Origin: Panagrolaimus kolymaensis | Taxonomy: Eukaryota > Nematoda > Chromadorea > Rhabditida > Panagrolaimidae | Length of the DNA stretch: 64,000 nt | Reading direction: 5' to 3' | Assembly: GCA_028622995.1 (NCBI GenBank) | Contig: JAJQJQ010000017.1 | Location: 1,550,001-1,614,000 of the forward strand | Shown here: piece after piece, positions 48,976-59,845 of the stretch | Position numbering within the stretch: the stretch's first letter is position 1 | Layout of the letters: the number at the start of each line of letters is the position of its first letter | Translations under genes and position numbers: made by a program | The notes under the pieces: model-generated | Database searches by the model: none | Told to the model about the DNA's origin: nothing | The model's input: only the letters and a program-made list of their open reading frames with translations

Positions 48976-50453
48976 TTAATGAGTAGTATGTGAAGCTTGG
49001 AATTCTTTCATAAAATCAACAAGAGTTTGAGTTTCTTGAAGGGTAACAGAATTATAAATAGAAGCTCGAATTCCACCAAGGGCTCGATGTCCTTTTAATG
49101 CGATCATTCCACGTTGAGTGGCTTTTTTAATAAATTCAGCTTCAAGTTCTGTATTACCTTCCGCTGAACCAATGTGGAAAGGAACGTTCATTCGGGAACG
49201 AAAATCTTTGTGAACACTAAAAAATTTTAAATTATTAAATAATTTTATGATTAAAGCACTCTTTTTTGAATACGTCATTATCCTATGAAAAAATAAACAC
49301 CTTCAAATGAAAGCATCCATGAAGGTTAGGATAACAACTTTTTAGCAATAAAAAAAAGATTCAAGAATTATTATTATTTTTGTCTTGTTGTCGTGAATTT
49401 ATAAAATATTTTACTTACGAGTTGCAATAAAATGAATTAGAATTATCTATAGCCCCATAAAGGAGTTTGCTTTTTTGATCGTTGAGTTCAGTGATGGCTT
49501 TAACACCACCAAGATCACGAATCCATTCAAGAACGAGATGGGTTAAATAAATACTAAAAAATTTATGTAAAACTCTTCTCAGTCAGTCGAGATGTTTTAC
49601 CTGTAAGTGCTAGGAGTGTTATAAAGTGAATTGTTTTTATGCATTTCTTCATATGAAAGAATGGCCGGCGTGAAAGGATGTTGTTTTCCAATGAGATCTT
49701 CACGAACGATGGCAATGGTCAAACCTGCAGCTCCAAGATTTTTTTGAGTTCCGCCAAAAACAATTCCATGCTAAAAAATGAGCGTATTTTTTAAATCACT
49801 TTATAGGTTAAAAACTCACATCAGTAAAATCAAATTTGCGACTAAGAAAATTGGAAGAAACATCAGCAATGAGTGGAATACCAGGAAGAGTTTGGGGCGC
49901 TTCATTATACTCTACTCCGTGGATCGTTTCATTACTACAATAATAAAGATAAGCTGCATCGGGATCACGTTGCCAGGTGTCTTGTGCTGGAGCTCCAATG
50001 AATGGTTTTTTGGCTTCGAAAACTTTTTTCACCGTTAAATATTTGGTTGCTTCCTCCGCAGCTTTGCTAGACCATGTCCCTGTGACAGCATAATCAGCCG
50101 TAGGTGAAGCTGTATTCTTTGAGAATGCTCGTAAATTTAATGGAATACCAGCAAATTGACCTGTTCCACCTCCATGCAAAAGGAGGATTTCATAATTATC
50201 AGGGATTTGCCTAAAATTTTTTTACCAGAGTTCAATAACGCATTGATTCAATGATTTTAGAGTGAACTAACATTTCATCACGAAGAAGTTTTTTAGTTGA
50301 ATTTAAAAGATTTCCAAAATCAGCTGATCTATGGCTCATTTCGAGGATGCTAATCCCAGTTGCACCATAATTTAAAAACTCTTTTTGAGCTTTTTCCATT
50401 ACAGCTTCGGGAATTTTAGCTGGTCCCGCGCCAAAATTAATTGTCTTCACCAT
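48976..50453 (-). CDS. psat-1: Phosphoserine aminotransferase
   Basis: Five exons (50272-50453, 49820-50210, 49601-49770, 49419-49553, 48976-49216) give 372 aa, the normal length for the family. It opens with INFGAGPAKIPEAVMEKAQ and has the LLLHGGGTGQFA loop, WQRDPDAAYLYYCSNETIHG and the PLP lysine in FGGTQKNLGAAGL. The C-terminal block GHRALGGIRASIYN contains the phosphate-binding Arg region. The enzyme makes phosphoserine from 3-phosphohydroxypyruvate and glutamate, the second step of serine synthesis, and the same fold also serves PLP-pathway chemistry. It converges with lin-10. Confidence 0.97.
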
Positions 50454-50640
50454 ATTTTTTTCTCAAAAATTTTCTAAACAAATTAATTGAAAATAAAATG
50501 AAACCAAGAACAAAAAAGTGAGAATAACCCGAAAATGGTGAATGTAAAAAGTCGTTATCCTTTGCTGTCGATAAAGAAGGGTCAGTCATTCAGCCGAAGG
50601 CAACCGACCTAGAAAAAAATAATGGTGAGAAAGCAATTTT
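50454..50640. promoter_or_regulatory. Upstream flank of psat-1
   Basis: The presumed psat-1 promoter, AT-rich, lies between its ATG and the large inverted repeat. No motif is identified. Confidence 0.35.
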
Positions 50641-51341
50641 GATTAGTGCACAAGATTACTATGTAAAAAAACAAAAGGCTGTTCAGGAAAAAACTTTTAG
50701 ACGGTTGAAGAGATTAAATTTTAATTGATTTGGCTTTTAGACGGCTAATGAGATTAAATTTTTTTTATTGATTTCAATAAATTATTTTATATGTTACACT
50801 GAAACAAACAGCCGCAGCACCGTCTTCGATTTTTAACAGTAAAAAAATTTTTGGTCCGACAATTAGTTATATTTAAATTTTTTGCTTAAAATACCTTTTT
50901 TCAAACATGCTTTGTTTCAGAAAACAATAGAAAATTGGAAAAAAAAACTAAAAATTTTATTTTGTAATTGACCTTATAATTATTATTTTTTTCAATTTAC
51001 ACCAAAACATTTTTTACATCAAAAATCTTGCGAATATACGAGTTGCTTTTACATCTTATCTAATCAAGAATAAAACAAAATTTTTAATTTTTAACATTTT
51101 TAAAAAAATTTTTCAATATTAAATAGTTGGTAAAGAAGTTGGGTAATAACAATCGAAGACGGTGCTGCGGCTGTTTGTTTCAGTGTAACATATAAAATAA
51201 TTTATTGAAATCAATAAAAAAAATTTAATCTCATTAGCCGTCTAAAAGCCAAATCAATTAAAATTTAATCTCTTCAACCGTCTAAAAGTTTTTTCCTGAA
51301 CAGCCTTTTGTTTTTTTACATAGTAATCTTGTGCACTAATC
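50641..51341. repeat. Perfect 190-bp inverted repeat with 321-bp spacer
   Basis: The left arm 50641-50830 (GATTAGTGCACAAGATTACT start, CGTCTTCGAT end) and the right arm 51152-51341 are reverse complements over 190 bp, with no mismatch that I could find by eye. The spacer 50831-51151 is AT-rich and noncoding. Each arm contains two copies of a unit like TTTTAGACGG(T/C)T..GAGATTAAATTTT, and a third partial copy (ACTAATCTCTTGAGCCGTCT) continues just outside the right arm. No target duplication is clear. It is consistent with a recent foldback or MITE-like insertion. Confidence 0.9.
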
Positions 51342-52395
51342 TCTTGAGCCGTCTGCAACAATAATTACTAGAAACTCCGCTGCCTCCGGTCGGCGATCTT
51401 ACTTGTTTTATTGAAAAATACAAAATTGCCACTCGTATTAATGCCTATGTTTTAATAATTACTTTTCCAAAAAGTTATTGTATTGACTTTTATAAAAATT
51501 AAAACTTTTCCCGAACAATCTTATCACTCGTGTCTATTTTAATCACTTAATTTTCAATAATGAGATCCTAAAAATTGAAACATGTGTAAGCCTTTAAAAC
51601 TTTTTTTTTGCACGAATCAAAATAAACAATGAACTGAACCATTAAAAAAAAATTTATACCAGCTTGTGAAAAATTCGCAAAAAGTTAAGGTTATAGTCAT
51701 CGAGCAAGCTTACAATAGTTAAATCACTTAATTTGCGCAACAAGCAAACCCATGTTTTGCTGATTTTTTATGTATATGAAAATTACCCAAATCATTTCAT
51801 CGCGCTTGGAAAACAAAATATAGTTTCATTCTAATTTATGCAAATTTTTTAGGTGAATTTCCTATTTTAATATAAAAGATTTCAAGATAAGATACAAAAA
51901 AACAGAGAGAAAAAGAATAATAATATGTATGGGAAATAGCGAAGCCTAGTAGCCCTGGGACTGCGACCAAAAGTAATCGAAAACGAACGAACAATAAAAA
52001 TTAATAAGAAGGAAATATTCAAGTTACTTTTCGATTAAACTCACCGAAAATAATAAAAAAAGTTCCCTATGTTTATTCTTTTCATAAACTAAACGTCAGC
52101 GTACTTTTAATTAAATTTTGCGTTTAGAATACCTAAAAGTTTTGTATGCTAATCCAATTAAATTTAGAAAAAAAAATATACGATCCAAAAGCTTAGTTAA
52201 AAAAAATTTCATTGAAAATCGTTAAAAATAATTTCGCTTTAATTTCATAATAAAGAAACTTAATATTCATAAAAAAAGTAAAATTTGTGAATATTTTATT
52301 AAAAATTTGCATATTTTCTAATGAAAACATTATTAAAAATCATAAAAAATTATTTGGATATAATTGTCTCAATTCAATTAAAACAATTTATTAAA
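51342..52395. other. Gene-poor AT-rich region
   Basis: About 1 kb with no supported gene, RNA or repeat. Confidence 0.5.
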
Positions 52396-52400
52396 AAAAG

Positions 52401-52475
52401 TTGTGGGGATTCGAACCTATGACAGAAATATCCAAACATCACCGCCTTCAACGCCTACGACACACAGCAAATGTA
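52401..52475 (-). pseudogene. tRNA-like relic with intact B box
   Basis: Read on the minus strand, GGTTCGAATCCCCAC matches the tRNA T-loop/B-box consensus, preceded by a D-arm-like GTCGTAGGCGTTGAAGGCGG. I could not pair a full acceptor stem or a clean anticodon stem, so a functional tRNA is unlikely. It could be a decayed tRNA copy or a tRNA-derived SINE head. Confidence 0.35.
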
Positions 52476-52845
52476 TAAAAAGGAACTTTAGCCAATGATA
52501 TTTTTACTCTAAATCAAAATATTTAAATTTCCATAGCGGCATACATCTATTTTTATGTGATGTTTTTTAAAGTTAGCTTACTCATAGAGGTAATTGAGGG
52601 TGGAGAAAACGATTTTTATAGCCAGAATATGCGTTAACTTTGCTGCAACGCTCAGCGGGACATTGTGAACTTTTAAAATGTTGTGATTAAGCACTTTTTT
52701 TCTATACGTCCTTCTATTTTTTTTAAAAATTCGTCAATGCGACGAAAAATTGACCCTAAAGAGCCCTCTAATATCAACATAATTACACGAAATAAAAAAA
52801 ATCATAAATTTCGGTTAGCAGATCGGGCGTTCTCATTGCTAAAAC

Positions 52846-52881
52846 AGCCGCACCCCTCGCTTCGCTCGGGGTGCGGCGGGA
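52846..52881. repeat. GC-rich hairpin
   Basis: CCGCACCCC and GGGGTGCGG flank the stretch TCGCTTCGCTC, which itself can pair in part. It is a short stable stem-loop, conspicuous in AT-rich DNA. Role unknown. Confidence 0.7.
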
Positions 52882-53933
52882 ATAGTTCTTTTCTTTCAAA
52901 CTAAAAGTAAAGGTGAAAAGAGAAAGAAAAACTTTATGTTTTCATTTGATAGATTTGATGTGATAAAAATACGCATTTGGCATCATAGAAAAAATGAGTG
53001 AAAAGATTATTAAACAAAACAAAAAACATTTCAAACCTATGTTAACCAAATCGGAGCCCTTTTTTGAAACAAAAAATGTGACTTTTATTTGCCAAATATC
53101 AATATCGACTTTGGAAGAAGAAAAAAAAATTATTAAATCATGACTACAAAAGATTATTACAACGAATAAAAGAAAGAAAAAATCTGCCTTTTATTGCATC
53201 ATTTGTTCCCAAATAAGTTTGAGAAAATAATAAAAAAAAGATGTTTACGAGTTTTTTTATACAAAAAAACACCCGAATAAACGAAATGGCGCAAAGACAA
53301 CTATCAGCTTGGGAAGATGAAAAATCTCTTATTAGCCTAAATTATAATAGTAGTCATTTTGGGAAAAAATGGTAATAACTCCGTTAAAATGTAGGAAGAG
53401 AGGTAATCAAAATTTTGTTACAATATACCGTCATAAAACAATAACCATGTAAAATGATTATGTGCATTCTGTATGCGTAAAGATTTGTGTACTTTGACAA
53501 GCGATTTTTTAAATATCGCTAAAGTTTTTCACGGTTTATGCAAGTTTCCAATATGCTTTTATTGTTTCCTGGATTTTCATTTTTCTAAAAGTTTTTTACT
53601 GGGGTAATTACATTCCGTTCTTTTAAAGTTACTATAGAAATTTAAAAAATATTATCTATGAATTATGTTCTTACAATTCTTAATGTGATTCTTCATTGCG
53701 CTATTTTGTTCCATCAGTAGGCTTATGAAAGTACACATAACAAAATAGTGCGATCATAATTAAATTTTCGTCTTAAATCAATCCTTATATTTAACGAAAT
53801 ATTATTGAACCGGAAAATAAAATAATTTAATTTCATAACAAGTTTGGAATTTCTTATCACGAAAAAAAAATGTTATTTGAGAAAAAAAATTTCAAAAGTA
53901 TCAAGTTTTTAGTTAATATTTCAGATCTCGAAT
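52882..53933. other. Gene-poor AT-rich region upstream of the next gene
   Basis: About 1 kb with no supported gene. A TTTCAG acceptor near 53919-53924 precedes the ATG at 53934 and may be a spliced-leader site. Confidence 0.45.
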
Positions 53934-55325
53934 ATGCCTTATTTAAACCAAAGCATTTTAATTGAAATTTATGCAGAATTATTACGTCAAAGTCATGAAC
54001 ATGTTCAATTTGAAAGAACTCAAAGACTTATGTTATCTGGAAAACTGCCATTCAATGCATTCTTGATATTTATCAAAAGCACCCGTTCCATTACCACCGT
54101 TCCTGATTCACCCCCTAGAGTTGATATTGCAATTGTAATAAAAAATTCTTATTTACCACAAAAAATGAAACATAAATTTTAGGGCGATGAAAAAACTTGT
54201 TTATCCATTTTAAACCGCCACGGAAGTTTTGGTCAGAAAATTATTGAAGCTGCAATTGAATATACTCCTAAACTTGTGTGTGAGAGGATCCCGGTTTGGG
54301 TGCGACCAGCTATTAAATATTCGTTATTATCAAATCGTTTGTAGTTGAGTTTATTATAAATGGTACATTTTGTATTTTTAGGCATTAACGAATTAGAAGT
54401 TTTTACATTAGAAAATACAGCTGTAACATATTTGAGAGCTTTGTGCAAATCTGTTAAAAGGCTAATTGATCATACGGGAAATCTTGTTGAAACTATCAAA
54501 TCGGGTTCCTTCGATTTTGTATATATGGAAAAAAAGAATCTTTCTTGGACAAAGGTTAACATCAATTTTTCATTAAGTAATATTCTTCGATTATTTTAGC
54601 AATTTTTTTCAAATATGCGCTTTGAATCAAAAGTTTTAAAAATTCAAATTACTGAAAATGATTATGGCTTTTTACAAATTGAAAGTGGCTTCAAAAATTC
54701 TACATGGAAGAAAAAGTATTTTACTTTTATTATTTAATGAATTTAAAATTTTTTTTAGTCCTCGATTAAACAGCATTCAAAATTTAAACTTAGTTTTCAA
54801 CTTACATAAATCCAACAAACCTGTAATTCAAAATCTCATAAATACATTTACTGAAACATTTCCTAATGTTAAATCATTAATTTTTGAAGTTACTTATAAT
54901 TTTATTACATCTCCAGAAGTAAAAATTTATTTAAATTGAATATTATAAAACATAACTTTATTATTTCAGATGGAAAAACAAATTCAAAATATTCCTAAAA
55001 AGTTGCACAAAACCATTGAAGCATTTGAAAATGCGAAAGTCCCAGAAAATCTTCAAACCGTCAAATTATTTATTGAAACTCATTGTACAGAAGTTTGTTG
55101 TTTGTTAGCGGCGTTTTTTGTTTTATTAATGGAGAGAAATTTTAGATAATTAATTCACGACATGTTGAATGCCCTCCGCGTTTAAAGAAATCTTTAATAT
55201 CTTATGAATTAATTATCGATGATAAAAGAGTATGTCAATGGCAAAGAAATTTTAAGTTTGGTGAAAAGAAAACGGCGCGACTGTTGTTAAATCTTTATTT
55301 TAAAAAAAGCCGTTTTGCTATTTAA
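53934..55325 (+). CDS. Unrecognised protein of about 368 residues
   Basis: Seven exons fit in phase: 53934-54134, 54183-54336, 54382-54554, 54600-54715, 54759-54918, 54970-55092, 55146-55325. The start MPYLNQSILIEIYAELLRQS looks like a short helical N-terminal motif, loosely F-box-like in position and character, but I cannot confirm that. The middle region (RINELEVFTLENTAVTYLRA, then NPRLNSIQNLNLVFNLHKS) has alternating hydrophobic strands as in leucine-rich or FTH-type repeats of nematode F-box families. There is no signal peptide or membrane segment. Such families are often expanded in single nematode lineages. Family unknown; the exon structure is the main support. Confidence 0.7.
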
Positions 55326-55642
55326 TTATTATTTGTTGATTGTGTGAAGAATTAATTATTGATCTCATTTTTTTGTTTGTTTTGTTTTTCTTATTGAATA
55401 AAAAATTTATTATCAGAAAGTCCTGAGATTTATTGAAAGGTATTTAAAATTTATAAAGTTTATATAATCTTTATTGAAGAATGAGGAAGTTATCGTTCTT
55501 AAAACGAAAACTTATTTATTATTTTTTGATGGTTTTCTAAATTCCAAAAATTTTGATTTATCTTTTTGCCGCGCGTGGCATTTTTAAATTTGTATTTTAT
55601 TTATTTTATGAATTCAAAAAATTTTATTCTCAAGTTTCAGCT
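55326..55642. other. Short intergenic gap
   Basis: 317 bp between two genes on the same strand. A T-rich tract and TTTCAG at about 55635-55640 lie two bases before the next ATG, fitting a trans-splice acceptor. No gene is present. Confidence 0.5.
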
Positions 55643-56306
55643 ATGGATCAACAACATATGCAAAATCAAGATTTGCCCGGTCATTCATCACAACAGCCTC
55701 AGCATGTTGTGTATGAAGAATATTTCCAACAAGAAATTGATCCGCCTCATTTACATCCCCAATATCATCAAGCAACTCGTTATGTTTCAATGGTGCATCC
55801 ATTACAAACATCTCCGCCTCCACCACAAATAATGGCCCAATCAATTATTTCCCATCCTCAAAATCAAAACATTCCTCCTCAACAAATGCCAAAAGCTTCA
55901 GAAAATATCGATTTAGCTTGCGAAGAAGAAGTTGGAAGGAAATCACCCGATGAATTTCCAGAATATGTTCCTGGCGCATGGGATGAAGTTAGACAACATA
56001 GGGTAAAGTTAATTTATAATTAAATATATTGAGTTTATGACTGATTTGTAGTCAATTGCTCCTGGAAAATCTGCAATGAGATTTCGAACTGAATTAGATG
56101 CTGGAGATGTTAAACTTGTCAATGAACTTGGACAATTATCTGTCGATCATTTATTAGATTATATGAAAAATCTACAAAATAATGCATTTTTACTTGGTGA
56201 AGAAGAAAGTAAGTCACGTCCAACCGATGGTGTTTTTTAAAATTATTATTCTTTTTTAGCAAAAGAATTTCAAAGAGCAAAATGTTTGGGAATTTTTCAA
56301 AAATAA
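55643..56306 (+). CDS. Small Gln/Pro-rich protein with a conserved-looking C terminus
   Basis: Three exons (55643-56002, 56052-56208, 56260-56306) give 187 aa. The first 100 residues are rich in Gln, His and Pro (low complexity). The rest looks structured: PDEFPEYVPGAWDEVRQHR, then SAMRFRTELDAGDVKLVNEL, LSVDHLLDYMKNLQNNAFLL and a final KEFQRAKCLGIFQK. No membrane segment is visible. I do not recognise the family; a small nuclear adaptor is a guess. Its stop lies 76 bp from the convergent pyridoxal kinase stop. Confidence 0.78.
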
Positions 56307-56381
56307 TTTTTATTATCATTTTCTCTTTATATTTATTTATTCATTCATTTTTTTGTAACAAAATAATAAAAGACTAGATTA

Positions 56382-57426
56382 TTAAATTTCTGTAGAATCT
56401 ATCACTAAATTTGGAACTAACAAATCAAATCGACTTTCAATCAATTTGAGTTCTCGTTGAGCTGCAGTAGGTTCATTAACATTTGAATTAAAAGCTGCGG
56501 TTGAAGTTCTTTTAAGTAATGCTTGAAGGGAAGCAATGACGTTATTGACAGCGGGTTTGATTTCACCATTAAATTCATCAAGCCATACAATTAATAATGA
56601 AGCGAAAATATCACCCGTTCCAACAAATTGTCCACGAACGAGTGGAATGGTAAAGCGAAATCTTTGAAACTTATTATCTGATAGTCTTTTTGATGCATAA
56701 CAAAACATTTGAGTATCATCAGTTGAAAAAATTCCTGATGTAACAATAATTATTGAAATGTTTGAATATTTTTCATGAATCTGTGATATGACTTTCAAAC
56801 AATCGCTTTCATTAGATATTTGAATTCCGGATAATTCTGATAATTCAAAAACATTTGGAGTTATTATATCCGCGATGGGCAAAATTTCATCTCGATAAAT
56901 TGGCATCAATTCTTTTGGAGCATACTATAATAATTGATAGGTTATAATGATTTTTTGAATTTGTTTAAATTTAAACTCACATAAGCCCCATTATCACCTA
57001 ATACCGGATCGCAAACAAATAATAAATTATTGTTGATTGACTTTAATTCAGTCACAACATTTCCAATCTTATGAAGAAATGTTGGATTTCCGCAATACCC
57101 AGTTAAAACATGAGAATATTTATTTATTCCATTTTCAGTTAAACCTTGATAAAGTTGATCCAAGTCTTCTTGTGTTAATCTTTGGCCTTTTACAATTTTG
57201 TAGCCTATAAAATGTGGAATGTCGCTACGAAAAAAATAAAATATTATTAACCTGTATGATTTGAAAATTGAACGGAATTAATAAAATCAACTTCAAATCC
57301 ATGCAATTGAAGAGGGAATATACTGCATTTATTTCCAGCATATCCACTAACAACGTGAGATTGAATTGAAAGTACTCTTTTTCCTTGTCGTTCTCGTCGA
57401 AGTCGTTGTTGTTCTACGTCTGACAT
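56382..57426 (-). CDS. pdxk-1: Pyridoxal kinase
   Basis: Three exons (57252-57426, 56981-57204, 56382-56924) give 313 aa, the normal length. After a charged start ([15 protein letters not shown]) come [18 protein letters not shown] and [24 protein letters not shown], which form the pyridoxal site. Next are [15 protein letters not shown] and [12 protein letters not shown], then the catalytic [10 protein letters not shown] with the Asp base. The enzyme phosphorylates pyridoxal, pyridoxine and pyridoxamine to make PLP cofactor in the cytosol. Its product is the cofactor of the aminotransferase 6 kb away, but the distance and opposite functions give no sign of co-regulation. Confidence 0.97.
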
Positions 57427-58920
57427 TACTTACACCCAAAATAACGTTCGTCGAACTTTGAAGGTTGTCTGAAAGAGTATTTTAATATGCGAAAAATATA
57501 AACATTCCGCCGCGTAAATTTAAAAAAAATAAAAGTACAATTTTTATGCTTTTACACGCATAAATACATAGGCTGGAAAAAATTTTCTTTTTTACTTCTC
57601 TTTTCTGAGCGACGCAAAAGGGGAACGCATCAAATGCATGCAAAGCTATGCTTTAATTTAAAGTAAAGTCCACTTGAAACGTTAATCTTAGCAAAAACTC
57701 TTTAAAAATTGAAAACTCTAAATGCCGCCAGAAGCAAATAAAAGGGATTTAAAAAAGAGAAAAAAACAATGAACAAAAAATTTTGCCTGGCCAAAGTATT
57801 TGGAAAAAAAAGAAAAAGTCTCAGACCGATTTTTTATATTGATACTAAATGAATATATGCAATAAAAGGTTTTTTTTGTAAATACAAAACATGCGAGGAG
57901 TTGAAATTAGCTTTCTTTAAAACAATTTTTCTTAAATACCCAAAACTAAATTTTTATTTATTTCAAATTAATTATTTTGCTGGGTTTAGTAAACAACTAT
58001 GATAAAAAAAACAATAGTTTGTATATATTGCTTGAAAAGCTTCAATCAAAGCTTGACAACCATTTTTTGGAAGAACGGCTAATGAAATTAAGATTTAAAA
58101 AATTAAAATAGAAGATCTTAAAAACTGAAAAAAATTTCTTGGAGGATTTTCTGAATGAATTAAATTTTTTTGTTATCAATTTTTTTGGAGAAGGTCAATT
58201 TGCATAAATCTTCGAAACCAAAATATTTTGATTGTCACTCACAAAATTTAGCAAATTCTTTTTATTTTTTGAGGATAAAATTTGCGGGTTATTTTGTTTT
58301 AACCAAAAATATTATCAAAATTTATAAGGATTTGGTTGGAAAAATAAAAAAACCTTTAATTTAGAAATTTCTTAAATTTTATGCCTCGAAAAAACCTTTA
58401 AAAAATTAATTCAATATTATAATTTGATTAATCGTTAAAATGGTTGTTTTTTTTTCTACTCATGTGAATAATCGATGTATCAGACTGCGGCACATTCATA
58501 AACGAATAGCACCTGAAAGCACGCGTTTGAAATTCAGCAACCAAAATATTTTGCAAGCATGATGTAATGTAAAAATAATGCATAAAAAAGCTATTAGAAT
58601 ACACATAGACTATTATTTTTTTTCAAAGTTTTTATCTTTTCGCTTATTTTAAAATTATGAACAGTTTCAAAAAAAAATGAGAATGATTAAGATAAAAAAT
58701 AATAACATTAATTTTAAAAAGTTGCTATGAATCATTTTACCATTCCCTAATAAATCAACAGTATTACCCCAAAACTTTTTTTATGATGAACTAAAATTTT
58801 TGTGGTAAATGCATTTTTCCCAATCCAACCGCATTTATAATCGTATGTTATTATTTTTACCGAATATCGCCCATTTAACTTTTTCCATTTTTTTATATTT
58901 TTGTTGTCTAAATAAAAAAA
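57427..58920. other. Intergenic region upstream of pyridoxal kinase
   Basis: About 1.5 kb of AT-rich DNA. It should hold the pdxk-1 promoter. The open frame at 58170-58364 (+) is unsupported. Confidence 0.5.
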
Positions 58921-58940
58921 GCGTTTGTATCATATCCACG

Positions 58941-59318
58941 TCGACGCCGCTACTGCAATGACTTTTTTTACTATCGTTGTCTGGTTCGGCAGACTTTTAA
59001 TATTTTGAACAAGATTTTTACCAATTTTCAAAAGCTTAGTTTGAGCTTTTAGGTCCCACTTTTTTTATTCTGTCTTTACAGAAATATTCCTTAGGATATG
59101 AAGAATGAGAATCCGTAGGATTAGAAAATTACAGGAATTGGATGTCGAGATATGAATTTTTGAAGTTTTTTTAATACAAAATTTGAGATTTTTCAAAAAG
59201 AAAAAACATGCTTTTTAGCCGCGCGTTGCAAAAAAACAAGTGAAACTCTTTCCAGCGAGACAACGAAAGAAAAAAAAGTCATTGCAGTAGTTTCTATTGG
59301 TTGATGCCGACGTGTATC
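58941..59318. repeat. Degenerate terminal-inverted-repeat element
   Basis: CTACTGCAATGACTTTTTTT followed by ATCGTTGTCT at 58950-58984 matches, with a few mismatches, the reverse complement of 59257-59290. An ACGTCG-type extension lies outside both copies. About 270 bp of noncoding DNA lies between. It looks like an old non-autonomous element; edges are uncertain and no target duplication was found. Confidence 0.65.
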
Positions 59319-59442
59319 ATCTTTTTTGCCCAATAATTTATTGGATGTTTTTTGTTGCTACAATCTCAATAGCTTTTTTTCAAATTTTTTATTTAGCGTC
59401 AGACTTATCTGATGCTTTCTTAAGCTATGAAAACATCTTGGC

Positions 59443-59638
59443 CAGGGCTGGGCGACATTAACTTTTAAAAAATCGACATCGACATTTCGACATCGACATG
59501 CCGAAAAACACGTCGACATCGACATTTTTTACGTTATTTCTTGGTAAAATCAAGTCGACATCGACATGTCGATTTTCTCCAAAAATGCGTCGACATGTCG
59601 ACTTTTCGACATGTCGATGTCGATGTCGCCCAGCCCTG
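59443..59638. mobile_element. hAT-type MITE with CGACAT-rich arms
   Basis: 196 bp. The ends are CAGGGCTGGGCGACAT and its reverse complement ATGTCGCCCAGCCCTG, a CAGGG-type hAT terminus. A perfect 8-bp target duplication ATCTTGGC flanks it (59435-59442 and 59639-59646). The interior is built of TCGACATCGACAT-like tandem units and folds on itself. No transposase. Confidence 0.93.
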
Positions 59639-59845
59639 ATCTTGGCTTTGGGCAAAAGCCTGTTAAAAAAGCTTGTGAATCATATCTTTGGTTGTAACAT
59701 TCTTCTCAGTTTCTCTTAAATTTAGGCTCGCCTCTCAAAGACGCTGACAAAAATTGATATTTTAGTCAATCGATTTCTCACATTGATCACAATTTTAATG
59801 AAATTATTTGCTTTAAATTTACAAATCAGTTCAAAATTATTTAAA

